Assembly (NCBI RefSeq): GCF_947497555.1
Contig: NZ_CANMGY010000001.1
Coordinates: forward strand, 248,001 to 312,000
Source of the DNA: an uncultured Umboniibacter sp.
GTDB lineage: Bacteria > Pseudomonadota > Gammaproteobacteria > Pseudomonadales > DSM-25080
Length of the DNA: 64,000 bases
Direction: 5' to 3'
A program made the position numbers and the translations under genes. The notes beneath the pieces were generated by a model. The model was not told the DNA's origin. It searched no databases and worked only from the letters and a program-made list of their open reading frames with translations. Of the stretch, positions 19,184-28,694 are shown piece by piece; the stretch's first letter is position 1; every line of letters begins with the position of its first letter.

Positions 19184-19843
19184 TCAATTTTTAATAAAGC
19201 CAGCGTGGCGTAAGCTATCTAGCGTGACACCACTACTACGATTTTGTTCCTGCGGGCTTAATAATAGACGCTCTAAATAGCGTGCAATCATATCTACCTC
19301 AATATTTACCAGATCACCCACTTGATAGCTGGCGATCTGGGTTTTCTCAGCAGTGTGCGGCACGATGGTTAACCGACATTGATACTCGGAGACATCGTTA
19401 ACCGTCAGGCTTACACCGTCTACACAAATGGAACCCTTGTGGGCAACGTATCGAACAAGCTCAGCCGGCAAACTCAAGTGATAATCCCAAGCCCGACCAT
19501 CGCGATTGATATCGACGATCTTAGCCGTGCCATCGACGTGCCCAGATACGATGTGACCACCGAATCGAGTGGTGGGTAACATGGCTTTTTCTAGGTTCAC
19601 TTTAGTTCCGATTGCCAACTTAGCTAGGGTACTTAGCGCCAGTGTTTCGTTCGACACATCCGCGCTAAAGTAGTCACTTCCGAAATCAACGACTGTCAGA
19701 CAAACACCATTCGTTGCAATGCTGTCACCTAAGCTTACGTCAGAGAAATCTAGTGTACTCGAACGAATTCTTAGACGAGCATCACCGCCGCGACTTTGAC
19801 GTTGTTCAATTACTCCATCTGCTTCTACTAGACCGGTAAACAT
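19184..19843 (-). CDS. ribE: Riboflavin synthase, alpha chain
   Basis: Final riboflavin step, dismutation of two lumazines. It has 219 residues with the tandem beta-barrel repeats: first MFTGLVEADG with NGVCLTVVD, second GHVDGTAKI with CVDGVSLTVND. It overlaps the end of ribD by 16 bp. Also called ribC in some species. Confidence 0.97.
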   Translation of the reverse strand: MFTGLVEADGVIEQRQSRGGDARLRIRSSTLDFSDVSLGDSIATNGVCLTVVDFGSDYFSADVSNETLALSTLAKLAIGTKVNLEKAMLPTTRFGGHIVSGHVDGTAKIVDINRDGRAWDYHLSLPAELVRYVAHKGSICVDGVSLTVNDVSEYQCRLTIVPHTAEKTQIASYQVGDLVNIEVDMIARYLERLLLSPQEQNRSSGVTLDSLRHAGFIKN

Positions 19844-20952
19844 ACGGCTCCCTCGGCAAGTTGGATTCCAAAACGCAGATCATCCCCTATTGTGCGCACT
19901 TCCGCTATATCGAGATTTACTGACTCCGACATTTTTTCGAACGGCAAACGCAACAGCGGGTTGGCGCTGGAGCCCATTAACTTAGGGGCCATGTACAGAT
20001 ACCAATAGTCCACCAAACCGGCTGCAAGGAACGCCCCTGACAGAGTCGGACCTGCTTCCACCAGTACTTGATTACACTGACGGCCAGCTAATAGTTGCAA
20101 TACCTCTACTAACGGCAAGCGACCATTTTCTAGCGGCAAACGAATATGTTCGATATTGGGGATAGTTCGGTCCACGTCTGCTCCGGTAACCCAAAGCGTG
20201 GGCGCTTCACTGCGGCAAATCGCTGCATCCGCCGACAAACGACCGTGTGAATCCAAAACAACACGCAATGGTGGGTTGGCCATTAACCAATCTAAGCTGC
20301 GGGCATCAACCGCTAATTCCTCTGCCCGTAAGGTGAGACGGGAATCATCCTGAAGAACCGAATCTACTCCGGTAATGATCGCGGAGCTTAAGGCGCGAAT
20401 CTTTTGCACATCACCGCGGGCAGCGGGTCCAGTAATCCATTTTGATTCCCCTGAAGCCATGGCAGTACGACCATCAACCGAGGAAGCCGACTTCATGACC
20501 ACATAGGGTAACTGACAGCGTGCACGCTTCAGAAAGCCTGGATTGATTGCCTCGGCTTGAGCTTGCATCAGCGGCCCATCCACTTGAACCCCCGCCGCTC
20601 GAAGCTTATCTAGCCCAGCTCCAGCCACCTTTGCATAGGGATCAACACCGGCAAATACCACTCGACTGACGCCAGCATCAATGAGCGCATCGGCGCAGGG
20701 CGAGGTTCTACCAGTATGACTACAGGGCTCAAGACTTACGTAGGCGGTAGCTCCGCGAGCTCGATAGCCGGCTTCAGCTAAGGCCATGCGTTCTGCATGG
20801 AATCCGCCTGCGGGTTGAGTGTGACCTTCAGCAACCACTTCGTCATCACGCACCAGCACACAACCCACGGAAGGGTTTGGTCGAGTAATGAAACGCCCTT
20901 GACGTGCCACCTGAATCGCACGCGACATAAAGTTATGATCTGCGGTATTCAT
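19828..20952 (-). CDS. ribD: Bifunctional pyrimidine deaminase / reductase
   Basis: RibD of 374 residues catalysing two middle steps of riboflavin synthesis. The deaminase zinc motif is FHAERMAL with EPCSHTGRTSPCADAL (about 49-85), and the C-terminal HTP reductase half (about 145-370) starts PYVVMKSASSVDGRTA. The ATG at 20952 is preferred to a GTG one codon upstream. It abuts the nrdR stop, so nrdR to ribA probably forms one operon. Confidence 0.95.
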   Translation of the reverse strand: MNTADHNFMSRAIQVARQGRFITRPNPSVGCVLVRDDEVVAEGHTQPAGGFHAERMALAEAGYRARGATAYVSLEPCSHTGRTSPCADALIDAGVSRVVFAGVDPYAKVAGAGLDKLRAAGVQVDGPLMQAQAEAINPGFLKRARCQLPYVVMKSASSVDGRTAMASGESKWITGPAARGDVQKIRALSSAIITGVDSVLQDDSRLTLRAEELAVDARSLDWLMANPPLRVVLDSHGRLSADAAICRSEAPTLWVTGADVDRTIPNIEHIRLPLENGRLPLVEVLQLLAGRQCNQVLVEAGPTLSGAFLAAGLVDYWYLYMAPKLMGSSANPLLRLPFEKMSESVNLDIAEVRTIGDDLRFGIQLAEGAVCLPV

Positions 20953-20954
20953 CA

Positions 20955-21419
20955 CTACTTGACCAGTTCTGCTCGTTTAAGCTCGTCGAGCTCAGCCTGG
21001 AACTCGTCAATATTCTGGAAGCTTAAATAAACCGATGCGTAGCGGATATAGGCCACCTTATCCAGCTTTTTGAGCTCATGCATCACACGCTCGCCAATAC
21101 GGATAGATTGCAATTCACGCTCACCAGTAGCCTGAAGAAAGTGTTTGATATTATTGATGGCGGTTTCAATATCTTCGGTCGCGACGGGTCTTTTCTCTAG
21201 CGCCCGCATCATTCCAGCACGAAGTTTTAGCTCATCAAAGGGCTGACGAGAACCATCTTGTTTCACCACGCTAGGCATAAGCAGCTCAGCGGTTTCGTAG
21301 GAAGTAAATCGATCATGGCACGACATGCATTCGCGACGACGGCGAACTTGATCACCCTCGGCAACTAAGCGCGAATCAACAACTTTTGTTTCCTCTGCTT
21401 TGCAAAATGGACAACGCAT
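20955..21419 (-). CDS. nrdR: Transcriptional repressor NrdR
   Basis: ATP/dATP-sensing repressor of ribonucleotide reductase genes, 154 residues. An N-terminal zinc ribbon ([19 protein letters not shown]) is followed by an ATP-cone ([17 protein letters not shown] onwards). First gene of the minus-strand riboflavin run, as in Pseudomonas and E. coli. No NrdR box was recognised near it. Confidence 0.96.
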   Translation of the reverse strand: MRCPFCKAEETKVVDSRLVAEGDQVRRRRECMSCHDRFTSYETAELLMPSVVKQDGSRQPFDELKLRAGMMRALEKRPVATEDIETAINNIKHFLQATGERELQSIRIGERVMHELKKLDKVAYIRYASVYLSFQNIDEFQAELDELKRAELVK

Positions 21420-21508
21420 GTGTGTACCCTAACGATTTATAAAGAACAGCGCGCATTGTAGCACAGATTTTAATCAGGCAAAGCCCCGTGAACACTGGCT
21501 CCAGAAAC

Positions 21509-21540
21509 AACAAACCCCATCATTTATGACGGGGTTTGTT
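21509..21540 (-). terminator. Intrinsic terminator of glyA
   Basis: AACAAACCCC and GGGGTTTGTT form a perfect 10-bp stem, extended by inner TCAT/ATGA pairing. It lies 50 bp past the glyA stop. Read on the minus strand it continues into GTTTC, a modest U-rich tail. Confidence 0.65.
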
Positions 21541-21589
21541 AGCAGCGCCAAGCACTCGAAGGCAGCGCAGTACTGCCTGAACCGAATCG

Positions 21590-22855
21590 TTAGTCAGCGT
21601 AAACTGGGAATCGCGCGCAAAGCGCCTTCACCTTTTCGCGAACTTCAGGAATAACGGATTCGGAGGTACCTTGCTCTAGTGAGTCCAGTACATCAACAAT
21701 CCAGTTACTCAGCTCAGCCGTTTCCTGCTCCTTGAAACCACGCGTAGTAATTGCTGGCGTACCAAGACGAAGTCCCGAGGTCACAAACGGTGAACGCGGA
21801 TCATTCGGTACCGAGTTCTTATTTACCGTGATGAAGGCTTCACCCAATGCAGCATCGGCATCTTTACCGGTGTACTCTTTGCCAATAAGGTCAACCAGCA
21901 GAAGATGGTTTTGGGTGCCACCCGACACAATCTTAATGCCGCGTTCTTGAATCGTCTCCGCCATCACTTTGGCATTGATCATCACTTGTTTTTGGTAAGC
22001 TTTGTAGTCGTCACCCATTGCCTCTTTAAAGCAAATAGCTTTGGCTGCAATCACGTGCATTAATGGGCCACCCTGTCCGCCTGGGAAAACCGCTGAGTTA
22101 AACTTCTTCTCAAGTTCAGCGTTAGCACGTGCGAGAATCAACCCACCACGAGGGCCCCGCAACGTTTTGTGGGTCGTTGTGGTAACAACATCGGCAAACG
22201 GAACTGGGTTAGGGTAAACGCCTGCGGCGATGAGACCAGCAACATGTGCCATATCAACGAAGAGGTACGCGCCAACTTTATCAGCGATTTCACGGAATTT
22301 CGCCCAGTCAACCACACCAGAGTAAGCTGAGAAACCAGCGATAATCATCTTCGGTTTGTGCTCTATTGCCAAAGCCTCAACCTCAGCGTAATCTATTTCT
22401 CCAGAGGTTGGACTTAGACCGTACTGAACGGCGTTGTAGATTTTGCCTGAAAAGTTAACGCTCGAACCGTGAGTCAGGTGGCCGCCATGAGCCAAACTCA
22501 TTCCTAGAACAGTATCTCCGGCGTTGAGTAATGCTTGAAATACTGCCGAATTTGCCTGGGAACCCGAGTGCGGCTGCACGTTCGCGTAATCGGCGCCGAA
22601 TAATTGCTTGGCACGTTCAATCGCGAGATCCTCAGCAATATCAACAAATTCACAACCGCCGTAGTAACGTTTATGCGGGTAACCTTCAGCATACTTGTTG
22701 GTAAGCACAGAACCCTGAGCTTCCATTACACGTGGACTGGTGTAGTTTTCCGACGCGATCAATTCAATGTGATGTTCTTGACGCTCACGCTCTGACTCCA
22801 TTGAGGCAAAGAGATCAGGATCGAAGTCGGCGATAGACATGGACTTTTTAAACAT
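21590..22855 (-). CDS. glyA: Serine hydroxymethyltransferase
   Basis: PLP enzyme of 421 residues interconverting serine and glycine and charging tetrahydrofolate with a one-carbon unit. It has [35 protein letters not shown] and the PLP-lysine motif [15 protein letters not shown]. The ATG at 22855 has GAGGAAACATT before it; the longer frame to 22894 has no support. A hairpin terminator follows. It is divergent from ppnN. Confidence 0.97.
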   Translation of the reverse strand: MFKKSMSIADFDPDLFASMESERERQEHHIELIASENYTSPRVMEAQGSVLTNKYAEGYPHKRYYGGCEFVDIAEDLAIERAKQLFGADYANVQPHSGSQANSAVFQALLNAGDTVLGMSLAHGGHLTHGSSVNFSGKIYNAVQYGLSPTSGEIDYAEVEALAIEHKPKMIIAGFSAYSGVVDWAKFREIADKVGAYLFVDMAHVAGLIAAGVYPNPVPFADVVTTTTHKTLRGPRGGLILARANAELEKKFNSAVFPGGQGGPLMHVIAAKAICFKEAMGDDYKAYQKQVMINAKVMAETIQERGIKIVSGGTQNHLLLVDLIGKEYTGKDADAALGEAFITVNKNSVPNDPRSPFVTSGLRLGTPAITTRGFKEQETAELSNWIVDVLDSLEQGTSESVIPEVREKVKALCARFPVYAD

Positions 22856-22965
22856 AATGTTTCCTCGTGTTTCGTATCGTAAACAAACTATCACATAGTC
22901 TACGTATAGTGAAGGTTGGCGTTAGTCTAAACTGAAGAAATTAAATGAACAAAGTAGGAGTGAAT

Positions 22966-24336
22966 ATGACCACAAAAAAAATACCCTCCACCATTGTCAG
23001 CCCAGAGGGCACACTGGAACATCTCTCTGCTATGGAGGTCGACGAGCTAACTAAAACGAAATTCGACCATCCTATCTATACCCTGTTTCGCCAGTGCGCC
23101 CTTGCGGTGCTTAACGCCGGTGCGCAAACGGATTCCGTCGAGGATCTTATGGCAGAGTTTGCGGACTTTGAGATCCACTTCGTTCGCCAAGATCGAGGGA
23201 TTCGCCTCCATCTCATCAATGCACCAGGGGATGCCTTCGTGGACGGCAAAATGATCCACGGCGTAAGGAAGTTGCTGTTTTCCGTGTTGCGGGATGTCCT
23301 CTATGTACGCCACCAATTTGATCTCGAAGAACGCGCAGACAATATGGGCGAACTATTGAGCGACGGCGTTTACCGAGTCGTTCGTAACGCTGGGGTGCTT
23401 CGCACTGGAATGCAAGATGGACTTGTTGTTTGCTGGGGCGGTCACTCGATTGGCACCGAGGAATATAAGTTCTGTAAGCGAGTAGGCTACCAACTGGGGC
23501 TGCGCGATCTTGGGATTATCACCGGCTGTGGGCCCGGCGCGATGAAAGCGCCCATGAAGGGAGCGGCAATTGGCCATGCCAAGCAGCAACATGAACCTCG
23601 ACGCTATATTGGCTTAACTGAAAACTCAATTATTGCGGCAGAACCACCGAATGCGATCGTGAATGAACTCGTGATCATGCCGGACATCGAGAAGCGCCTC
23701 GAGGCTTTTGTTCGAGTAGGCCACGGTTTGATTGTTTTCCCGGGAGGACCGGGAACCGCAGAGGAAATTCTTTATGCGCTGGCACTCAAGCTACACCCGA
23801 AAAATAAAGCATTACACCTCCCACTGATCTTTGCCGCCGGTGAGTCAAGTCGTGGCTACTTTGATGCCATGGATATTTTTCTTCGCAAGGCGCTCGGAGA
23901 GGATATTGCCCAGCACTATCGGCTGATTGTGGGTGACCCTGAAGCCATCGCTCGCGAGATGCGTGAAGCAGTAACGCAGGTGATGGATTACCGGTGTGAG
24001 CAAAACGACAGCTTCTCCTACAATTGGGGCCTGCATATTCCAGAGGACTTGCAAACTCCATTCATTGCCACCCACGACTCCATGGCACAGTTAGATTTAC
24101 ACCTGAGTCGCGAGCCCTACGAACTCGCCGTTGAGCTACGCCGAGTATTTTCCGGCGTCGTCTCGGGTAATATCAAAGAGGCTGGAATTCGTGCGGTACG
24201 AGATCACGGCCCATTCCAACTCAGTGGCGACCAAGCGCTAATGGACACTATTGATGAATTGTTACAGAGTATGGTTTCCGAGGGCCGTATGAAGATAGCG
24301 GGCGACTATATTCCCTGCTATGAAATTCGTAGCTAG
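22966..24336 (+). CDS. ppnN: Pyrimidine/purine nucleotide 5'-monophosphate nucleosidase (LOG family)
   Basis: PpnN/YgdH of 456 residues (454 in E. coli), hydrolysing nucleoside monophosphates to base and ribose 5-phosphate; the E. coli enzyme is stimulated by (p)ppGpp. An N-terminal regulatory region precedes the LOG core with CWGGHSIGTEEY, TGCGPGAMKAPM and the catalytic PGGPGTAEE, and a C-terminal regulatory region follows. The ATG at 22966 is chosen for its GGAG site; an upstream ATG at 22945 has none. Confidence 0.93.
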   Translation: MTTKKIPSTIVSPEGTLEHLSAMEVDELTKTKFDHPIYTLFRQCALAVLNAGAQTDSVEDLMAEFADFEIHFVRQDRGIRLHLINAPGDAFVDGKMIHGVRKLLFSVLRDVLYVRHQFDLEERADNMGELLSDGVYRVVRNAGVLRTGMQDGLVVCWGGHSIGTEEYKFCKRVGYQLGLRDLGIITGCGPGAMKAPMKGAAIGHAKQQHEPRRYIGLTENSIIAAEPPNAIVNELVIMPDIEKRLEAFVRVGHGLIVFPGGPGTAEEILYALALKLHPKNKALHLPLIFAAGESSRGYFDAMDIFLRKALGEDIAQHYRLIVGDPEAIAREMREAVTQVMDYRCEQNDSFSYNWGLHIPEDLQTPFIATHDSMAQLDLHLSREPYELAVELRRVFSGVVSGNIKEAGIRAVRDHGPFQLSGDQALMDTIDELLQSMVSEGRMKIAGDYIPCYEIRS

Positions 24337-24406
24337 TGATCCTAGGCTTTACCTGAGTATTGAATGACTCGTACAATCAACAGTCACTAAATTCGAGGAC
24401 AGGCAC

Positions 24407-25012
24407 TTGCTTGAAGAACTCAGTCAGCAGTTTGGCATGATGCAGGGGGCGGAGATTGTCGCCCTTATTTTGGCGATAGCCTATGTGATATTGGCAGCGC
24501 GAAAGAATCAGTGGTGCTGGCCCGCCGCAGCGATCTCAACGGCCATTTACACGGCGCTATTTTGGCATGTATCGCTGGTCTCTGAGTCGCTGTTAAACGG
24601 CTATTATTTGGTGATGGCTGCTTGGGGATGGTGGAATTGGCGCAGTGAAGAGGACCTCAGCTTCGTCTCGGAGCAGCGCTCGCTCAACTGGCATGGGGTC
24701 GCCATCTTAGTTTGCACAATTATAGCGCTAGCATGGGGCTATACCGCTGAGCGCTGGCTTGGTGCCGACTTAGCTTACTTCGATTCGGCCACCACAACCT
24801 TTGCGGTATTTGCTACGTGGATGTTAACCCAGAAGATTCGCGCTAATTGGCTCTATTGGATAGTGATTAACCTTGCCAGTATTGCACTCTACCAGGCCAA
24901 GGGGCTCTATATCACTAGTATTCTTATGATGATCTATACCGTCATGGCGGTTGTGGGTTGGTATAGTTGGAAACAGGACGATGACCGACACATCTCTGCA
25001 GCAAACGCTTAG
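24407..25012 (+). CDS. PnuC-family vitamin transporter
   Basis: Polytopic membrane protein of 201 residues with about seven hydrophobic helices and PnuC signatures: AARKNQWCWPAAAISTAIY and YYLVMAAWGWWNW. PnuC relatives import nicotinamide riboside (PnuC), thiamine (PnuT) or riboflavin (PnuX) by facilitated diffusion with metabolic trapping. The TTG start has GAGG eight bases upstream. It overlaps by 32 bp a kinase that could trap the substrate, which makes thiamine a candidate; no TPP riboswitch is seen in the 70 bp before it. Confidence 0.85.
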   Translation: MLEELSQQFGMMQGAEIVALILAIAYVILAARKNQWCWPAAAISTAIYTALFWHVSLVSESLLNGYYLVMAAWGWWNWRSEEDLSFVSEQRSLNWHGVAILVCTIIALAWGYTAERWLGADLAYFDSATTTFAVFATWMLTQKIRANWLYWIVINLASIALYQAKGLYITSILMMIYTVMAVVGWYSWKQDDDRHISAANA

Positions 25013-25823
25013 GGCACTGCACCCCTCGCTGGCGAACTGCATCGTAGCGTTCACTCTGAGTGGCACTGCCAATAACGTTGCTAAGGTTCGTTCGGGGCGT
25101 CAGTCTCTGGCCGTCCGACGGATGTCACCCGTGCGTGATGCGGCTACCCCGCGTTCGGTGGAGCGGGAAATTTGGTTAACCCTACACCAGCAGAGCATTG
25201 CCCCAGAATTATTGCATTGGGATAGTGTCCATCAATTCTGTATTTCCAAGTGGATTGATGCAGATGGGGCACCGTCGTCGGCACAACTCGTGCCGTTGCT
25301 GGTGACGCTTCATACTTCGCCCGCACCGGATAGCTGCCCGCAGATTGATATACTACAAGGCATCAGGTTTTATTTAGACGAGTTAGCAATCCCTGTCAGC
25401 GACTTCTTACCGCATTTCCAACAGCTCTTGGCCACGCTTGAACTAAGCCAATTAAACACGGGACTTTGTCATAACGACCTAGTTGCTGGCAACCTCATCA
25501 ACGATGGAAGTCAGCTATGGCTTATCGACTTTGAATACAGCGGGATCAATCACCCCTACTTCGACGTCTGTAGCGCCTGGATGACTTTTGTTGACCCGAA
25601 GGAAAGCCTAAACGACTTCGCGAAAGCGTATTTAACGGCGATTGAGAGGGAATTTAATGAGACTGAACACCAGGCTTTAGCATCCGCGTACGAGCTCAGC
25701 TTATGGCTTGGTTTGCTATGGGCGGCAGCGAAGCAGCCCGATTGGCGCAGTCAGTATGAGCAGCGGTTGAACAAGATTGACCACCCCGTAACTCAGTGGC
25801 TACTTGTTCAACTCGGCCAATAA
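24981..25823 (+). CDS. Choline/thiamine kinase-like phosphotransferase (APH fold)
   Basis: Aminoglycoside-phosphotransferase-fold kinase of 280 residues. The catalytic loop is GLCHNDLVAGNLI (Brenner HxD...N) and the metal motif LIDFEYSGINHPYFDV. ThiK (thiamine kinase) and choline/ethanolamine kinases share these. It begins inside pnuC (32-bp overlap) at an ATG preceded by AGGA. Joint translation with a PnuC importer suggests it phosphorylates the imported vitamin. The 3' end stops 4 bp from the convergent mmsB stop. Confidence 0.78.
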   Translation: MTDTSLQQTLRALHPSLANCIVAFTLSGTANNVAKVRSGRQSLAVRRMSPVRDAATPRSVEREIWLTLHQQSIAPELLHWDSVHQFCISKWIDADGAPSSAQLVPLLVTLHTSPAPDSCPQIDILQGIRFYLDELAIPVSDFLPHFQQLLATLELSQLNTGLCHNDLVAGNLINDGSQLWLIDFEYSGINHPYFDVCSAWMTFVDPKESLNDFAKAYLTAIEREFNETEHQALASAYELSLWLGLLWAAAKQPDWRSQYEQRLNKIDHPVTQWLLVQLGQ

Positions 25824-25827
25824 TTAT

Positions 25828-26733
25828 CTAGTCTTCTGACGAAGCAGCTCTACCGCTAAAATGGCGCACTATTCCTGAAAAATCATCCGACATGGCCGTT
25901 TCGTTTTCAGCAACAAACTCCGCATACACGTCTTGGGCTCTTTGCCCCATTGGCGTAGTGGAATTCGACTGCTCAGCCAAAGCCAATGCCAATCCTAGAT
26001 CCTTTTGCATTAGCGCAGTACCAAAGCCCCCTTGATAACCGTTTGCTGCAGGCACACCATCCATGACTCCCGGCCACGGATTGTATTTCTCTAATACCCA
26101 GCTATTACCTGAACTAGCCTTCATAATTTCAGAAAGCACTGCCGGATCTAAGCCATTGTCCACGCCAAAACTTAGCGCCTCAGAGGTCCCTGTCATCAGG
26201 ACTGCCAGTAACATGTTATTGGCGATCTTAGCAATTTGACCAGCGCCAGCGGCTCCAGCGTGAAACACGTTAGCTCCCATCACTTGAAGCAGAGGTGTTG
26301 CACGCTTAAGCGCATCCTCATTACCGCCACAAATAAAACTCAACGTACCCGCTTTCGCTCCTGCAGTGCCTCCAGAAACCGGCGCATCTACCACGCTGAC
26401 ACCGAGTGCATCGCCGGCACTATGAAGATTTTTCGCCGCCTCCGCGCTAATGGTTGAGCAATCGATGACAAGCGTGTCCTTGGCCAGCGACTCCAGCAAA
26501 CCTGAATCTAGATAAACTGATTGTACAGCGGCGTCGCTGGGCAACATGGTAATAATGGCATCGCAACCATCCAACGCCGCAAGCGCCGACGACGCCGTCT
26601 CTAGCCCCTGATTAGCTGCGCTCTCCAGTAACTCCTTACTCATATCCACCGCTACGACCTGCTGCCCAGATTTGTGCAGGTTAATCGCCATGGGAAGGCC
26701 CATGTTACCAATACCAATAAACAATACTTTCAT
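25828..26733 (-). CDS. mmsB: 3-hydroxyisobutyrate dehydrogenase
   Basis: NAD-dependent beta-hydroxyacid dehydrogenase of 301 residues, oxidising 3-hydroxyisobutyrate to methylmalonate semialdehyde in valine breakdown. It has FIGIGNMGLPMAINL at the N-terminus, substrate motif DAPVSGGTAGAKAGTLSF and the catalytic Lys in GAGQIAKIANNMLLA. Last gene of the mmsA-acyl-CoA dehydrogenase-hydratase-mmsB operon, 18 bp after the hydratase. Confidence 0.95.
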   Translation of the reverse strand: MKVLFIGIGNMGLPMAINLHKSGQQVVAVDMSKELLESAANQGLETASSALAALDGCDAIITMLPSDAAVQSVYLDSGLLESLAKDTLVIDCSTISAEAAKNLHSAGDALGVSVVDAPVSGGTAGAKAGTLSFICGGNEDALKRATPLLQVMGANVFHAGAAGAGQIAKIANNMLLAVLMTGTSEALSFGVDNGLDPAVLSEIMKASSGNSWVLEKYNPWPGVMDGVPAANGYQGGFGTALMQKDLGLALALAEQSNSTTPMGQRAQDVYAEFVAENETAMSDDFSGIVRHFSGRAASSED

Positions 26734-26751
26734 GCTTTGAATACCCTTGCG

Positions 26752-27525
26752 TTAACTATTGGTCCACTGAGGTGCGCGTTTTTCAAGGAATGCGTTAACC
26801 CCCTCCGTGGTATCGGCCGAATCAAAAAGCTCTACGAAGGCTTCGCGCTCTTGGTAGAGGGCATCGCGCATTGAAGTATGTCGCGTAGCCTGAATTAGGG
26901 CTTTACTTGCGGCAACTGAAGTGGGACTTTGATTCGCAACTTGATCCGCGAGGTTCAACGCGGTCTCTAGCGCCGCGCCCTGGGCGACAACCTCTTCAAC
27001 CAAGCCGATTTCAAGTGCCTTGTCCGCCTTGAGCCGTTCACCACAGAGAATCATACGTTTGGCCCAAGCCTCGCCCACAATCCGGGTCAGTGTTTGCGTG
27101 CCTAGTCCGCAAGGTAAAAGGCCAACTTTAGCTTCAGGCAAAGCAAGCTGAGCCTGTGCTTCAGCAATACGAATATCGCAGGCCATCGCTGCCTCGAGAC
27201 CACCGCCCATGGCGTAGCCATTGATTGCCGCAATGGATACACCGCGGAAATTTGCCAAGGCCGTGAAGGCTCTGCCGAAACACGTTGCGAGTGTTGCGGC
27301 GATCCCTTTATCCCCGGATGCGAACATATTAAGGTCGGCCCCGGCCGAGAAGAATTTTTCGCCCTCACCTGTTAGTACTAAGGCATAGATGTCGCGATCA
27401 TTATTTAACCCCTCAACTAACTCAGCCAGCAAATTCAAACTGGTCTCGGTCCAGGTATTTGCCGGCGGATTAGTAATGGTAAGTAGTGCGGTTGAACCGC
27501 GCTTTTCTAGGGTGATTCCACTCAT
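26752..27525 (-). CDS. Enoyl-CoA hydratase/isomerase (crotonase) of the valine operon
   Basis: Crotonase-fold enzyme of 257 residues. It retains the oxyanion-hole region AGADLNMF and GYAMGGGLEAAMACD, and both acidic catalytic positions of true hydratases (Glu in GGGLEAA and in LPEAKVG). In context it would hydrate methacrylyl-CoA to 3-hydroxyisobutyryl-CoA. The start overlaps the preceding dehydrogenase stop by 4 bp (ATGA). No separate 3-hydroxyisobutyryl-CoA hydrolase is present in the window. Confidence 0.9.
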   Translation of the reverse strand: MSGITLEKRGSTALLTITNPPANTWTETSLNLLAELVEGLNNDRDIYALVLTGEGEKFFSAGADLNMFASGDKGIAATLATCFGRAFTALANFRGVSIAAINGYAMGGGLEAAMACDIRIAEAQAQLALPEAKVGLLPCGLGTQTLTRIVGEAWAKRMILCGERLKADKALEIGLVEEVVAQGAALETALNLADQVANQSPTSVAASKALIQATRHTSMRDALYQEREAFVELFDSADTTEGVNAFLEKRAPQWTNS

Positions 27526-28685
27526 AGCTGAAGTCCCTCACAGACTTGATCCATAAATAGGCGACGCGAGACAATGACACGCATCACCTCGTTAGTGCCT
27601 TCTAAAATCTGATGCACCCGCGTATCACGAACCATGCGCTCTAACGGGTATTCTTTAATATAGCCATAACCGCCGTGAAGCTGAAGCGCCTGATTACACA
27701 CTTCAAAGCCCACATCGGTTGCGAACCGCTTCGCCATGGCGCAGTGCATAGCGGCATTTGCGTCGCCTGCATCAAGCTTAGCCGCAGCGTAGCGTACCAG
27801 TTGTCTGGCGGCGAGTAACTCCGTGGCCATATCGGCTAGACGAAATTGTAACGCCTGATTGGCAGCAATCGGCTTGCCAAACTGTTCACGCTCCTGGAGA
27901 TATTGCTGACTTATTTCCAATGCCGCCTGAGCGGTACCGAGTGAACAGGTCGCAATGTTAATTCGCCCGCCATCTAAGCCCTTCATAGCGAACTTAAAAC
28001 CATCACCTTCGTTACCCAAAAGGTGATCGGCTGGCACAAACACCTGGTCAAAAGTAATCATTCGGGTGGGCTGGCAATTCCACCCCATTTTCTCTTCTTT
28101 TTTGCCGTAGCTGATTCCTTCGCTTCGAGCTGGCACTACAAAGGCGCTCACACCGCCCGCACCTTTATCGCCCGTTCGCGCCATGACAATTAACACGTCA
28201 GTACTGCCTGCCCCCGAGATAAATACCTTGGCGCCTGAGAGTTGGTAGCCACCGGCCACTTTTTCGGCTTTAGTACGAAGTGAAGCCGCATCACTCCCGG
28301 CCCCCGGTTCAGTCAAACAATAGGAACCCAATAGCTCACCTTGCGTCATCGCTTCCCCGTAGGTTGTCTTGACGAGATCCGTACCCCAGGTTCCCAACAT
28401 CCAAGCAGCCATGTTGTGAATCGTTAGATAGGCCGTGGTGGCAGTACAACCCTTAGAAAGCTGTTCGAAGATAAGGTGCGAATCAAGGCGGGACAGTGCT
28501 AAGCCACCTATATCCTCCGGCGCGTACAGACCACAAAAGCCTAACGCCGCTGCTTTGCGAATAGTTTCTACCGGAAAGTGAGAATCGCGATCCCACTCTG
28601 CCGCGAAGGGCGCCAGTTCGTCATTAGCGAAGTTATTCGCCAACTCCATAAATGCGCGCTGGTCATCTGATAAGCTAAAATCCAT
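27522..28685 (-). CDS. Acyl-CoA dehydrogenase, probably isobutyryl-CoA dehydrogenase
   Basis: FAD acyl-CoA dehydrogenase of 387 residues. It shows YCLTEPGAGSDAASLRT, the GG-rich ISGAGSTDVLIVMART region, EREQFGKPIAANQ, LQLHGGYGYIKEYPLERM and the C-terminal ILEGTNEVMR, where the Glu is the usual catalytic base. The operon with mmsA and mmsB points to isobutyryl-CoA. It lies 9 bp after mmsA and overlaps the hydratase start. Confidence 0.92.
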   Translation of the reverse strand: MDFSLSDDQRAFMELANNFANDELAPFAAEWDRDSHFPVETIRKAAALGFCGLYAPEDIGGLALSRLDSHLIFEQLSKGCTATTAYLTIHNMAAWMLGTWGTDLVKTTYGEAMTQGELLGSYCLTEPGAGSDAASLRTKAEKVAGGYQLSGAKVFISGAGSTDVLIVMARTGDKGAGGVSAFVVPARSEGISYGKKEEKMGWNCQPTRMITFDQVFVPADHLLGNEGDGFKFAMKGLDGGRINIATCSLGTAQAALEISQQYLQEREQFGKPIAANQALQFRLADMATELLAARQLVRYAAAKLDAGDANAAMHCAMAKRFATDVGFEVCNQALQLHGGYGYIKEYPLERMVRDTRVHQILEGTNEVMRVIVSRRLFMDQVCEGLQL

Positions 28686-28694
28686 GATTCCTCC

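Noticed and set aside
18000-19190. FMN riboswitch before ribB
   Set aside because: Only 13-20 bp separate ribE, ribB and ribH, and no RFN-element conserved blocks are present.
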